DNA from: Gracilariopsis chorda
Taxonomy: Eukaryota; Rhodophyta; Florideophyceae; Gracilariales; Gracilariaceae
Reading direction: 5' to 3'
NCBI GenBank assembly: GCA_003194525.1
Contig: NBIV01000075.1
Coordinates: 238,432-302,431, forward strand
Length of the DNA stretch: 64,000 nucleotides
The notes beneath the pieces are model-generated. The model had not been told where the DNA came from and searched no databases. It was given only the letters and a program-made list of their open reading frames with translations. Shown in pieces: positions 22,191 to 34,484 of the stretch. The position numbers and the translations under genes were made by a program. Every line of letters starts with the position of its first letter. Within the stretch, counting starts at the first letter, position 1.

Positions 22191-23116
22191 CCTCGGTGGA
22201 TATGCTTTCTGGCGTGTATGGTTTTACCGCTGAAGCCTCTTGTTCATAGAGAAGTGGTTCAGAGGTGGGCTGATGCTCATCAGATGATATGCTCACGACC
22301 TGTAGAACACCTTCGAAAGAGAATCAAAACGGCCGAAAGTGCGGCAGGGCAATAATCATGTCGCGTTTTGGAGCCATTTGCATGAGCTTTGCCATGATAA
22401 TGGCAATACGTGATCCATTTATCACGCATACCAATGCTAAACCCTCCCGTTGAGCCACAAAACTGTATCGGCCGCCGCTGATATTGCCTGAAACTGTCGT
22501 GACGCGAATACTATGCTTCTGTAGGCACTCTTCTAAGAAGAATGATAACGAAGCGTCGGAGTCCAACATAGCCCAGTCTTCAACATGATATATGAGGACC
22601 GGGGTATACATGAGTTTGTCCACATCGTTCGGGGCAGCTGCCAAGGAATTTAAATTCGGATCTCTACTCCCGCTGGCCGACATAATATCGGCACTCACTA
22701 ATGCTTCATGATCGAATTTATCGTGCCCCATCAAGGCTCGAAGTTCAGCGTCGCTACATTCTTCGCCGTGTTGAACGTTCAACGCGGTGTCGCCTCTAAT
22801 GCCCTTAATCTTTACACTGACTGTCTGTGGCTGTTTGTCGTTTTTGTCGGCGCGTTTATGTCCAGCTTCTACGGTTCTTTGCAATCAAAACACTTACCAT
22901 CTTACCGCATTCGTCTTCGTGTGTCCGCGTCACAATGCTTTTCTTTGACATGCTCGTTCTCTTTGGTCTTGAAGCGGTACTTATCAGTGGAATTTCGGGT
23001 TTAGTTGCAGTGCGCGCAGCGTATTTTCTTGCTCTCGGTGGGATTTGCGTTGCCGTTTTTGCTTTTGTTAGAGTTCTGTTCAGCCTTCTGGCTGGACTTT
23101 CGAGAGTAGTCTGCAC
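22096..23116 (-). pseudogene. Retroelement gag-protease fragment, U4
   Basis: Protease ORF at 22324-22884 and gag tail at 22856-23116, same sequence as U2. Confidence 0.6.
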
Positions 23117-24145
23117 TTATGGCCTTCGAACTTTCATTGGAAATAGATACGCCTAGTGTTTTTTGCTTTGTCTGACTTCACATGTTTAACGTTGCCATGC
23201 GAGCAACTGGCATCGTTTCTTGCAAATCCGGGTCTAAACCGTCAATATAGACCTCCATCGGCGTGTTTACATCGTATTGACGGCTTGTGGAAGTCGTCAA
23301 GCTCGTGAAGCGATCCCTTCAATTTTGCACAGATTTTGATCCTCCTTGGCTAACCTTCATGATATTACGTATCAGTTTATCTCTAATCACTAAAGACTGG
23401 AAATGGTGGAGGATCTTTGAGTATATCGCATCCCACCGTGGGCCAAAAAAAGTACATTCTGCCCACTGTCAACCATAGTTCTTCAATTTTGTTAGTGCCA
23501 CTGTGAGCAGAGAACGTGTTTTGCTTATGTGTCGTTTTGTTTCTTCTATGTTCTGCATCACATCCTTTTGCTACTGGGTCACGTGGTTCATTCGTCTTCG
23601 ATATTTTTCAAGCTGCGTCGAGTCCAAACCATCAGCGCTGAGCGCGCTCGATTCATTTCACTTTTCTGCCAACTTCAGATTCTTGCCAGCTAAAGACTTC
23701 ATCTCAGTTTTCTGACGCCGCAGCAGCGGGTCAACGACTGCCGACGAACCGCACGTCATTATCCTGTTGCACGCAAAATAGAGTTCTTTTGTCCTTCGAA
23801 AAAATGTGAAGTGGGAATCTGAGGAGGCAGTCTAGTTCGATCAGACACCTGCCGGTGGTTCTGGTGTACTGGCTCCTGGCCGTTCTTCTAGGAGGACTCC
23901 TGTCTAGCTACCTATTTGACTGCGTGGGTTGCAGGATTCCCAAATTGGAAGCACTATAACTGGGTTCAACTTGATTCCGTTTGAATCAAGTTGTATTCGG
24001 TTTTGCTCTTTGGGCTCCTGCCCAGCATGACCAGGTTCTGCACCACACTGACCACTCCAGGCATCCAGCGCAAAACGAATTGGCATCTTGGTTCCATATA
24101 GGCTACGGTCAGATTAGAAATATCAAGATCAGCAGCACTAAGTAG

Positions 24146-24743
24146 ATTAACAAGCAAAAGGAACGAGCAGCCTTGAAGCGCAAGAGATCGGAGCACGGGA
24201 ACGACATAATCGACGACCGCGCAAAGAAGATGGCCAAAACCTCTCGTCGGGAACGTAAAGGCACGGTGCAACTGAATGGAATCTTGGAACAAATTGAAAT
24301 CGTTCGTAACACCGAAGGGCATATCGTTCCAAACACTTCGATCATTAGCATCGCTCGTCTTCAAGAGGCCAAATCTCTATTGGCGGGGGTTGGCTACTAC
24401 AAATCTCGCTGAGCCCAAAGACACTGGATTGTATTCCACCGCTCCTGTAGACGTGAAGCTCGTCCCAATGTACACGGAAGTCGTCAAGAACAAGATGTAC
24501 CTGAACTTGATACGTCAAAAATGTAAGAAGATGACCTATGAAACAGCTGAGCAGTTTGAAACTGACTTGGACTTAATAAAATCCAACGCTCGCTTATTCA
24601 ACAAGAGTGTAGATGTGCGATAGATAGTGCAAAATGCGGGGTTACTACTTGAAGTTGCTCGGGAACAAGTGCAGAAGCGATCAGATGACATTGGAGCCGC
24701 TGCTGAGATGGCGAAACTGGATAAATGTGAAGCAAAAGCCTAG
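24146..24743 (+). pseudogene. TAF1-type bromodomain fragment, U5
   Basis: Same as U1, with the shared frame change and the in-frame TAG at 24621-24623. Confidence 0.6.
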
Positions 24744-25598
24744 CAATACTAGACAGACAGACGTTTGTTTGTTGTCCAGAAAGGCACGCTTCACTCATTC
24801 CGAATCACGGATACTGGCCAAGAATTGCTCTCTCTTTCTCTTTCTCTCTTATTAGACCATTCCAGACGGCTGGAGTTGCCTCCGAGGAAACCGTTTTGTA
24901 ACCCGAGAGCAAAGGTCCCGAAAGCAAACTCAGTTGCTGATTAATTCGCTCGCTTTTGCCAAAAATCCGCACTTGTCGGATGGTGGAGTAATGTATGAAG
25001 GGTACGTGCCCTTGTATCTAACTATGGTAGCGCTTTGGTTCATGACGTGACCCCACGGAATAATGAGTCGAAACAACGCGTTACAAAGCAGGTAAACTTA
25101 TAAAGTATCATATGGGGCTTCAACATCAGCAAGTCTGGATCCGACCGTTGTGGCCATTGATGTGCTTCAGCGCTTCTATTTCGTTTGTTATCATTTGCTA
25201 GCATTCACTGTTTGAAAGCATCTGCTCACGTCACGTCTGCCATTATTTGACTGAATCTGAACGTTTGAAAGCTCAGCCTGTCTGATTTTGGAATATCAGT
25301 ACGTCAAACGAACAATACGTCAAACGAACAGTGAAGTTTAATTAATAAAATAATTAACAAACACGCGCGTGTTGAGACTTGTGGGACCGCCAGTCCGCCG
25401 CAGAAAATATTTGATCGCGCTTCATTATCGAACTGTAAGGGTATCATGAACCGACGGCCGTCGCTATCTCAGATCTGCAGGCCCGAGCGTGTAGTATCCT
25501 GTCGGAACTTCTCTCCATAGCTCACTCACCTCCTCCCTACTTCCTTCGATACCTGTACTAGCTCGGGCACTGAGCATAGTTCTTTCAGGATTCACCAC

Positions 25599-26879
25599 AT
25601 GGATCTAAACATGTCCAACTTTCCGTGTGATGTGCTTCAACGCATTTTCAGTATTGGAGTTAGCATTTTCAGTATTGGAGTTAGGGAAGTGTGGCGCCCA
25701 GCTCATGGAGAATACGCGCACTTGTCTGTGTCCTCCGCGGAGGATGTTGAAGGTGGCTATCGCCTTCTTTTCAAACCAGACCGTGACGATTTTCGGGGAA
25801 TCCCTGAAGTTTTCACATTGATGCAGTGCGCACAAGTGTGTAAGGTGTGGTCAGACGCCATCATTGAAAAGCGGTTTTGGGATTCAAATGTTACCACCAT
25901 GCTTGGTGAACAGTATGCGGAGCCTTGGAAACTCGGACGAAGGTGGAACGCTCTGTTTGCGCATGTACCTGTACCGATACTCGGTACAATGGATCAGTTT
26001 CTTTCAAACATAGGAAAGATTGAGACATCGATTCGTAGAGGGCGCCCGAGTTTTCACGTATACCTGCCTCTCTCTAGTGATCGAAGACGTGAAACCATCA
26101 GGGCATGGTGTAGTTTGGAACCATTTCTTCGGACGAAGGCTTTGCATCTCAAAGTTTCGAATATGACGACAGGAGATGATGATTTATTTAGAGGCAAACG
26201 GGTTGGCTTTAAAACGTTAACGCTCAACGAGTGGCCTTTACTGCAGAGCTTGGACGTTGACCTTGCAGAAAACGGCATCCTTTCTCCCGCAATGGTGAGA
26301 TCTCGAACGGAGCTCGATTCAAAACTAGAGCATGTCGTAAGAGCAAACCTGCCGTTTCCCTGTCTCAAGAAACTGTCTTTACCCACACCTCCAAATGGCC
26401 GTGGAGCACAGCTTGTGACTCTAGTCGCGCCAAAAGTTGAACACTGCTTCATTTTCAATTCTGGATACAGCAACGACCCACCGGGTGGGGATATGCACTG
26501 TAACTGCATTTGGCACTCCCAATTTCTTCAAGAGGATAAGAAATATAGAACCTTTGTCACACCGTACTTCCTGCATGCGTTTCTGTGGCTCGGGCCCAAA
26601 GCCATTGGGTACGAAAGATGGATATGGGAATGGTTCTCGAGAAAGTCACACTGTCCAGATTATGGAGTTCTTATATCTGAGCGGAGAGATGGAAAGGTCT
26701 ATGAGGTTGGCTTCACTCTCAAACAGTTTTTTCGAAGAGGAAGATCTTCGAGAAATCTCTATTCCTTTTCGTGCTTAAGTGCAGAAGGCTTTCAGAACCT
26801 GCTTAACCATGTTGTAAATTTATTGGAGCAGCTTTGTAGCTTTTGGGCGCAGTTAGAATCAGTTAGGTGCTGGCGCTGA
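25599..26879 (+). CDS. F-box-like protein, U5, altered C-terminus
   Basis: As U1 up to LKQFF. One extra T near 26732 (six instead of five) then shifts the frame. The usual ending EEEDLREISIPFRA is replaced by a longer tail, giving 426 residues and running into the spacer before the kinase. The split F-box and the 21 bp duplication are unchanged. A homopolymer sequencing error is possible. Confidence 0.55.
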   Translation: MDLNMSNFPCDVLQRIFSIGVSIFSIGVREVWRPAHGEYAHLSVSSAEDVEGGYRLLFKPDRDDFRGIPEVFTLMQCAQVCKVWSDAIIEKRFWDSNVTTMLGEQYAEPWKLGRRWNALFAHVPVPILGTMDQFLSNIGKIETSIRRGRPSFHVYLPLSSDRRRETIRAWCSLEPFLRTKALHLKVSNMTTGDDDLFRGKRVGFKTLTLNEWPLLQSLDVDLAENGILSPAMVRSRTELDSKLEHVVRANLPFPCLKKLSLPTPPNGRGAQLVTLVAPKVEHCFIFNSGYSNDPPGGDMHCNCIWHSQFLQEDKKYRTFVTPYFLHAFLWLGPKAIGYERWIWEWFSRKSHCPDYGVLISERRDGKVYEVGFTLKQFFRRGRSSRNLYSFSCLSAEGFQNLLNHVVNLLEQLCSFWAQLESVRCWR

Positions 26880-26909
26880 AAAGCTTAAGTAGGTCGCGGC
26901 GCGTACGGC

Positions 26910-27806
26910 ATGGTGTGCGCCGCTTTTGACCACGTCAACCAACAACAAGTTGCCATCAAGAGAATAAACGGCGTCACTCAAGAAGAGACAGACTGTAGGA
27001 GAACCCTGCGTGAAATGCTTTTACTTCGTCATTTCACTCATGAACATATTATCTCTTTGAAGGACGTCTACACCCCAGCCGTGAATATGCACAACTTTCA
27101 GGAGGTCTACTTCGTCACTGACCTAATGGAGTTCGACCTTCATCAACTCATCTCAAGCAACCAGCCCATTAGTGCTGACCACACTCGGTACCTAACCTAT
27201 CAGCTTCTTAACGGTCTTAAGTACATTCATTCCGCTGGTGTACTTCACAGAGACTTGAAGCCATCTAACATTCTGCTAACGCAAGAATGTCAACTCAAAA
27301 TATGCGATCTTGGGTTGGCGCGTGATGCCCCACGCACCCCGTACACGCAAAACCGCATATCTTCCTATACCGCAACTCGGTGGTATCGCGCCCCTGAGAT
27401 TATGTTTGGAGCACCTTATACTTCGGCCGTCGATGTTTGGAGTGTTGGTTGTATTGTGGCAGAGATATTACTTCGAAGACCCATTTTTCCGGGAAGAACG
27501 TACGAGGAGCAGCTCGTCAAAGTGGCACAAACCCTTGGTCCACCACCTCCTGATCTGCTTAAATCGCTTGCACCACCGGCAGCGCGAAAGTTTGCCCAAT
27601 CACGACTTAGTCACTTTCCAAAGCGTGATGTCAGGAACTTGTTTCCGTACGCACCACAAGCTTTGTGTGACCTGCTGGCCAGAATGTTTGAGTATGATCC
27701 CAGCAAGCGTATTACCGTTGTTGACGCTTTAACTCATCCATATCTCGTGGCTGTGAGTATTGGGCCGCGAACGGGATCTGTTGGTATCGCTTCAGTGCCT
27801 CTGTAA
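26910..27806 (+). CDS. MAP-kinase-like protein, U5 (SSY form)
   Basis: 298 aa. The activation motif codons are TCT TCC TAT (S-S-Y). It carries the Ser change of U2 and U6 but keeps the TCC codon of U1 and U4, so it is intermediate between the two groups. Confidence 0.72.
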   Translation: MVCAAFDHVNQQQVAIKRINGVTQEETDCRRTLREMLLLRHFTHEHIISLKDVYTPAVNMHNFQEVYFVTDLMEFDLHQLISSNQPISADHTRYLTYQLLNGLKYIHSAGVLHRDLKPSNILLTQECQLKICDLGLARDAPRTPYTQNRISSYTATRWYRAPEIMFGAPYTSAVDVWSVGCIVAEILLRRPIFPGRTYEEQLVKVAQTLGPPPPDLLKSLAPPAARKFAQSRLSHFPKRDVRNLFPYAPQALCDLLARMFEYDPSKRITVVDALTHPYLVAVSIGPRTGSVGIASVPL

Positions 27807-28732
27807 CCTCGGTGGATATGCTTTCTGGCGTGTATGGTTTTACCGCTGAAGCCTCTTGTTCATAGAGAAGTGGTTCAGAGGTGGGCTGATGCTCATCAGA
27901 TGATATGCTCACGACCTGTAGAACACCTTCGAAAGAGAATCAAAACGGCCGAAAGTGCGGCAGGGCAATAATCATGTCGCGTTTTGGAGCCATTTGCATG
28001 AGCTTTGCCATGATAATGGCAATACGTGATCCATTTATCACGCATACCAATGCTAAACCCTCCCGTTGAGCCACAAAACTGTATCGGCCGCCGCTGATAT
28101 TGCCTGAAACTGTCGTGACGCGAATACTATGCTTCTGTAGGCACTCTTCTAAGAAGAATGATAACGAAGCGTCGGAGTCCAACATAGCCCAGTCTTCAAC
28201 ATGATATATGAGGACCGGGGTATACATGAGTTTGTCCACATCGTTCGGGGCAGCTGCCAAGGAATTTAAATTCGGATCTCTACTCCCGCTGGCCGACATA
28301 ATATCGGCACTCACTAATGCTTCATGATCGAATTTATCGTGCCCCATCAAGGCTCGAAGTTCAGCGTCGCTACATTCTTCGCCGTGTTGAACGTTCAACG
28401 CGGTGTCGCCTCTAATGCCCTTAATCTTTACACTGACTGTCTGTGGCTGTTTGTCGTTTTTGTCGGCGCGTTTATGTCCAGCTTCTACGGTTCTTTGCAA
28501 TCAAAACACTTACCATCTTACCGCATTCGTCTTCGTGTGTCCGCGTCACAATGCTTTTCTTTGACATGCTCGTTCTCTTTGGTCTTGAAGCGGTACTTAT
28601 CAGTGGAATTTCGGGTTTAGTTGCAGTGCGCGCAGCGTATTTTCTTGCTCTCGGTGGGATTTGCGTTGCCGTTTTTGCTTTTGTTAGAGTTCTGTTCAGC
28701 CTTCTGGCTGGACTTTCGAGAGTAGTCTGCAC
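27712..28732 (-). pseudogene. Retroelement gag-protease fragment, U5
   Basis: Protease ORF at 27940-28500 and gag tail at 28472-28732, same as U2. Confidence 0.6.
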
Positions 28733-29761
28733 TTATGGCCTTCGAACTTTCATTGGAAATAGATACGCCTAGTGTTTTTTGCTTTGTCTGACTTCACATG
28801 TTTAACGTTGCCATGCGAGCAACTGGCATCGTTTCTTGCAAATCCGGGTCTAAACCGTCAATATAGACCTCCATCGGCGTGTTTACATCGTATTGACGGC
28901 TTGTGGAAGTCGTCAAGCTCGTGAAGCGATCCCTTCAATTTTGCACAGATTTTGATCCTCCTTGGCTAACCTTCATGATATTACGTATCAGTTTATCTCT
29001 AATCACTAAAGACTGGAAATGGTGGAGGATCTTTGAGTATATCGCATCCCACCGTGGGCCAAAAAAAGTACATTCTGCCCACTGTCAACCATAGTTCTTC
29101 AATTTTGTTAGTGCCACTGTGAGCAGAGAACGTGTTTTGCTTATGTGTCGTTTTGTTTCTTCTATGTTCTGCATCACATCCTTTTGCTACTGGGTCACGT
29201 GGTTCATTCGTCTTCGATATTTTTCAAGCTGCGTCGAGTCCAAACCATCAGCGCTGAGCGCGCTCGATTCATTTCACTTTTCTGCCAACTTCAGATTCTT
29301 GCCAGCTAAAGACTTCATCTCAGTTTTCTGACGCCGCAGCAGCGGGTCAACGACTGCCGACGAACCGCACGTCATTATCCTGTTGCACGCAAAATAGAGT
29401 TCTTTTGTCCTTCGAAAAAATGTGAAGTGGGAATCTGAGGAGGCAGTCTAGTTCGATCAGACACCTGCCGGTGGTTCTGGTGTACTGGCTCCTGGCCGTT
29501 CTTCTAGGAGGACTCCTGTCTAGCTACCTATTTGACTGCGTGGGTTGCAGGATTCCCAAATTGGAAGCACTATAACTGGGTTCAACTTGATTCCGTTTGA
29601 ATCAAGTTGTATTCGGTTTTGCTCTTTGGGCTCCTGCCCAGCATGACCAGGTTCTGCACCACACTGACCACTCCAGGCATCCAGCGCAAAACGAATTGGC
29701 ATCTTGGTTCCATATAGGCTACGGTCAGATTAGAAATATCAAGATCAGCAGCACTAAGTAG

Positions 29762-30359
29762 ATTAACAAGCAAAAGGAACGAGCAGCCTTGAAGCGCAAG
29801 AGATCGGAGCACGGGAACGACATAATCGACGACCGCGCAAAGAAGATGGCCAAAACCTCTCGTCGGGAACGTAAAGGCACGGTGCAACTGAATGGAATCT
29901 TGGAACAAATTGAAATCGTTCGTAACACCGAAGGGCATATCGTTCCAAACACTTCGATCATTAGCATCGCTCGTCTTCAAGAGGCCAAATCTCTATTGGC
30001 GGGGGTTGGCTACTACAAATCTCGCTGAGCCCAAAGACACTGGATTGTATTCCACCGCTCCTGTAGACGTGAAGCTCGTCCCAATGTACACGGAAGTCGT
30101 CAAGAACAAGATGTACCTGAACTTGATACGTCAAAAATGTAAGAAGATGACCTATGAAACAGCTGAGCAGTTTGAAACTGACTTGGACTTAATAAAATCC
30201 AACGCTCGCTTATTCAACAAGAGTGTAGATGTGCGATAGATAGTGCAAAATGCGGGGTTACTACTTGAAGTTGCTCGGGAACAAGTGCAGAAGCGATCAG
30301 ATGACATTGGAGCCGCTGCTGAGATGGCGAAACTGGATAAATGTGAAGCAAAAGCCTAG
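29762..30359 (+). pseudogene. TAF1-type bromodomain fragment, U6
   Basis: Same as U1, with the shared frame change and in-frame TAG at 30237-30239. Confidence 0.6.
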
Positions 30360-31214
30360 CAATACTAGACAGACAGACGTTTGTTTGTTGTCCAGAAAGG
30401 CACGCTTCACTCATTCCGAATCACGGATACTGGCCAAGAATTGCTCTCTCTTTCTCTTTCTCTCTTATTAGACCATTCCAGACGGCTGGAGTTGCCTCCG
30501 AGGAAACCGTTTTGTAACCCGAGAGCAAAGGTCCCGAAAGCAAACTCAGTTGCTGATTAATTCGCTCGCTTTTGCCAAAAATCCGCACTTGTCGGATGGT
30601 GGAGTAATGTATGAAGGGTACGTGCCCTTGTATCTAACTATGGTAGCGCTTTGGTTCATGACGTGACCCCACGGAATAATGAGTCGAAACAACGCGTTAC
30701 AAAGCAGGTAAACTTATAAAGTATCATATGGGGCTTCAACATCAGCAAGTCTGGATCCGACCGTTGTGGCCATTGATGTGCTTCAGCGCTTCTATTTCGT
30801 TTGTTATCATTTGCTAGCATTCACTGTTTGAAAGCATCTGCTCACGTCACGTCTGCCATTATTTGACTGAATCTGAACGTTTGAAAGCTCAGCCTGTCTG
30901 ATTTTGGAATATCAGTACGTCAAACGAACAATACGTCAAACGAACAGTGAAGTTTAATTAATAAAATAATTAACAAACACGCGCGTGTTGAGACTTGTGG
31001 GACCGCCAGTCCGCCGCAGAAAATATTTGATCGCGCTTCATTATCGAACTGTAAGGGTATCATGAACCGACGGCCGTCGCTATCTCAGATCTGCAGGCCC
31101 GAGCGTGTAGTATCCTGTCGGAACTTCTCTCCATAGCTCACTCACCTCCTCCCTACTTCCTTCGATACCTGTACTAGCTCGGGCACTGAGCATAGTTCTT
31201 TCAGGATTCACCAC

Positions 31215-32393
31215 ATGGATCTAAACATGTCCAACTTTCCGTGTGATGTGCTTCAACGCATTTTCAGTATTGGAGTTAGCATTTTCAGTATTGGAGTTAG
31301 GGAAGTGTGGCGCCCAGCTCATGGAGAATACGCGCACTTGTCTGTGTCCTCCGCGGAGGATGTTGAAGGTGGCTATCGCCTTCTTTTCAAACCAGACCGT
31401 GACGATTTTCGGGGAATCCCTGAAGTTTTCACATTGATGCAGTGCGCACAAGTGTGTAAGGTGTGGTCAGACGCCATCATTGAAAAGCGGTTTTGGGATT
31501 CAAATGTTACCACCATGCTTGGTGAACAGTATGCGGAGCCTTGGAAACTCGGACGAAGGTGGAACGCTCTGTTTGCGCATGTACCTGTACCGATACTCGG
31601 TACAATGGATCAGTTTCTTTCAAACATAGGAAAGATTGAGACATCGATTCGTAGAGGGCGCCCGAGTTTTCACGTATACCTGCCTCTCTCTAGTGATCGA
31701 AGACGTGAAACCATCAGGGCATGGTGTAGTTTGGAACCATTTCTTCGGACGAAGGCTTTGCATCTCAAAGTTTCGAATATGACGACAGGAGATGATGATT
31801 TATTTAGAGGCAAACGGGTTGGCTTTAAAACGTTAACGCTCAACGAGTGGCCTTTACTGCAGAGCTTGGACGTTGACCTTGCAGAAAACGGCATCCTTTC
31901 TCCCGCAATGGTGAGATCTCGAACGGAGCTCGATTCAAAACTAGAGCATGTCGTAAGAGCAAACCTGCCGTTTCCCTGTCTCAAGAAACTGTCTTTACCC
32001 ACACCTCCAAATGGCCGTGGAGCACAGCTTGTGACTCTAGTCGCGCCAAAAGTTGAACACTGCTTCATTTTCAATTCTGGATACAGCAACGACCCACCGG
32101 GTGGGGATATGCACTGTAACTGCATTTGGCACTCCCAATTTCTTCAAGAGGATAAGAAATATAGAACCTTTGTCACACCGTACTTCCTGCATGCGTTTCT
32201 GTGGCTCGGGCCCAAAGCCATTGGGTACGAAAGATGGATATGGGAATGGTTCTCGAGAAAGTCACACTGTCCAGATTATGGAGTTCTTATATCTGAGCGG
32301 AGAGATGGAAAGGTCTATGAGGTTGGCTTCACTCTCAAACAGTTTTTCGAAGAGGAAGATCTTCGAGAAATCTCTATTCCTTTTCGTGCTTAA
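31215..32393 (+). CDS. F-box-like protein, U6
   Basis: Identical 392-residue product to U1, including the split F-box and the 7-residue duplication. U1 and U6 are the only units with this ORF intact from start to the normal stop. Confidence 0.6.
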   Translation: MDLNMSNFPCDVLQRIFSIGVSIFSIGVREVWRPAHGEYAHLSVSSAEDVEGGYRLLFKPDRDDFRGIPEVFTLMQCAQVCKVWSDAIIEKRFWDSNVTTMLGEQYAEPWKLGRRWNALFAHVPVPILGTMDQFLSNIGKIETSIRRGRPSFHVYLPLSSDRRRETIRAWCSLEPFLRTKALHLKVSNMTTGDDDLFRGKRVGFKTLTLNEWPLLQSLDVDLAENGILSPAMVRSRTELDSKLEHVVRANLPFPCLKKLSLPTPPNGRGAQLVTLVAPKVEHCFIFNSGYSNDPPGGDMHCNCIWHSQFLQEDKKYRTFVTPYFLHAFLWLGPKAIGYERWIWEWFSRKSHCPDYGVLISERRDGKVYEVGFTLKQFFEEEDLREISIPFRA

Positions 32394-32524
32394 GTGCAGA
32401 AGGCTTTCAGAACCTGCTTAACCATGTTGTAAATTTATTGGAGCAGCTTTGTAGCTTTTGGGCGCAGTTAGAATCAGTTAGGTGCTGGCGCTGAAAAGCT
32501 TAAGTAGGTCGCGGCGCGTACGGC

Positions 32525-33421
32525 ATGGTGTGCGCCGCTTTTGACCACGTCAACCAACAACAAGTTGCCATCAAGAGAATAAACGGCGTCACTCAAGAAG
32601 AGACAGACTGTAGGAGAACCCTGCGTGAAATGCTTTTACTTCGTCATTTCACTCATGAACATATTATCTCTTTGAAGGACGTCTACACCCCAGCCGTGAA
32701 TATGCACAACTTTCAGGAGGTCTACTTCGTCACTGACCTAATGGAGTTCGACCTTCATCAACTCATCTCAAGCAACCAGCCCATTAGTGCTGACCACACT
32801 CGGTACCTAACCTATCAGCTTCTTAACGGTCTTAAGTACATTCATTCCGCTGGTGTACTTCACAGAGACTTGAAGCCATCTAACATTCTGCTAACGCAAG
32901 AATGTCAACTCAAAATATGCGATCTTGGGTTGGCGCGTGATGCCCCACGCACCCCGTACACGCAAAACCGCATATCTTCTTATACCGCAACTCGGTGGTA
33001 TCGCGCCCCTGAGATTATGTTTGGAGCACCTTATACTTCGGCCGTCGATGTTTGGAGTGTTGGTTGTATTGTGGCAGAGATATTACTTCGAAGACCCATT
33101 TTTCCGGGAAGAACGTACGAGGAGCAGCTCGTCAAAGTGGCACAAACCCTTGGTCCACCACCTCCTGATCTGCTTAAATCGCTTGCACCACCGGCAGCGC
33201 GAAAGTTTGCCCAATCACGACTTAGTCACTTTCCAAAGCGTGATGTCAGGAACTTGTTTCCGTACGCACCACAAGCTTTGTGTGACCTGCTGGCCAGAAT
33301 GTTTGAGTATGATCCCAGCAAGCGTATTACCGTTGTTGACGCTTTAACTCATCCATATCTCGTGGCTGTGAGTATTGGGCCGCGAACGGGATCTGTTGGT
33401 ATCGCTTCAGTGCCTCTGTAA
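32525..33421 (+). CDS. MAP-kinase-like protein, U6 (SSY form)
   Basis: 298 aa with TCT TCT TAT (S-S-Y) as in U2. Catalytic Lys17, HRD and DLG are intact; the glycine loop is again excluded by the upstream TAA. Confidence 0.72.
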   Translation: MVCAAFDHVNQQQVAIKRINGVTQEETDCRRTLREMLLLRHFTHEHIISLKDVYTPAVNMHNFQEVYFVTDLMEFDLHQLISSNQPISADHTRYLTYQLLNGLKYIHSAGVLHRDLKPSNILLTQECQLKICDLGLARDAPRTPYTQNRISSYTATRWYRAPEIMFGAPYTSAVDVWSVGCIVAEILLRRPIFPGRTYEEQLVKVAQTLGPPPPDLLKSLAPPAARKFAQSRLSHFPKRDVRNLFPYAPQALCDLLARMFEYDPSKRITVVDALTHPYLVAVSIGPRTGSVGIASVPL

Positions 33422-34340
33422 CCTCGGTGGATATGCTTTCTGGCGTGTATGGTTTTACCGCTGAAGCCTCTTGTTCATAGAGAAGTGGTTCAGAGGTGGG
33501 CTGATGCTCATCAGATGATATGCTCACGACCTGTAGAACACCTTCGAAAGAGAATCAAAACGGCCGAAAGTGCGGCAGGGCAATAATCATGTCGCGTTTT
33601 GGAGCCATTTGCATGAGCTTTGCCATGATAATGGCAATACGTGATCCATTTATCACGCATACCAATGCTAAACCCTCCCGTTGAGCCACAAAACTGTATC
33701 GGCCGCCGCTGATATTGCCTGAAACTGTCGTGACGCGAATACTATGCTTCTGTAGGCACTCTTCTAAGAAGAATGATAACGAAGCGTCGGAGTCCAACAT
33801 AGCCCAGTCTTCAACATGATATATGAGGACCGGGGTATACATGAGTTTGTCCACATCGTTCGGGGCAGCTGCCAAGGAATTTAAATTCGGATCTCTACTC
33901 CCGCTGGCCGACATAATATCGGCACTCACTAATGCTTCATGATCGAATTTATCGTGCCCCATCAAGGCTCGAAGTTCAGCGTCGCTACATTCTTCGCCGT
34001 GTTGAACGTTCAACGCGGTGTCGCCTCTAATGCCCTTAATCTTTAAACTGACTGTCTGTGGCTGTTTGTCGTTTTTGTCGGCGCGTTTATGTCCAGCTTC
34101 TACGGTTCTTTGCAATCAAAACACTTACCATCTTACCGCATTCGTCTTCGTGTGTCCGCGTCACAATGCTTTTCTTTGACATGCTCGTTCTCTTTGGTCT
34201 TGAAGCGGTACTTATCAGTGGAATTTCGGGTTTAGTTGCAGTGCGCGCAGCGTATTTTCTTGCTCTCGGTGGGATTTGCGTTGCCGTTTTTGCTTTTGTT
34301 AGAGTTCTGTTCAGCCTTCTGGCTGGACTTTCGAGAGTAG
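33327..34340 (-). pseudogene. Retroelement gag-protease fragment, U6
   Basis: Protease ORF at 33555-34115 with one Val-to-Leu change (VSLKIK). A G-to-A change near 34345 alters the start of the gag tail frame. Confidence 0.6.
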
Positions 34341-34484
34341 TCTACACTTATGGCCTTCGAACTTTCATTGGAAATAGATACGCCTAGTGTTTTTTGCTTT
34401 GTCTGACTTCACATGTTTAACGTTGCCATGCGAGCAACTGGCATCGTTTCTTGCAAATCCGGGTCTAAACCGTCAATATAGACC

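Larger units (their letters stand above)
17628..23253 (+). repeat. Tandem unit U4 (5,626 bp)
   Basis: Full-length unit. Two zones, about 17628-17945 and 19280-20660, have many single-base indels against the other units. The rest is nearly identical. The gene-free pieces are 17628-18493 and 19092-19962. Confidence 0.92.
23254..28869 (+). repeat. Tandem unit U5 (5,616 bp)
   Basis: Full-length unit with very few differences from U1 and U6. Gene-free pieces are 23254-24145 and 24744-25598. Confidence 0.95.
28870..34484 (+). repeat. Tandem unit U6 (5,615 bp)
   Basis: Full-length unit with every plus-strand gene in its best form. Private substitutions lie in the antisense fragment (CTTTAAACTG near 34043; GTCTACAC near 34341). 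Gene-free pieces are 28870-29761 and 30360-31214. Confidence 0.95.
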
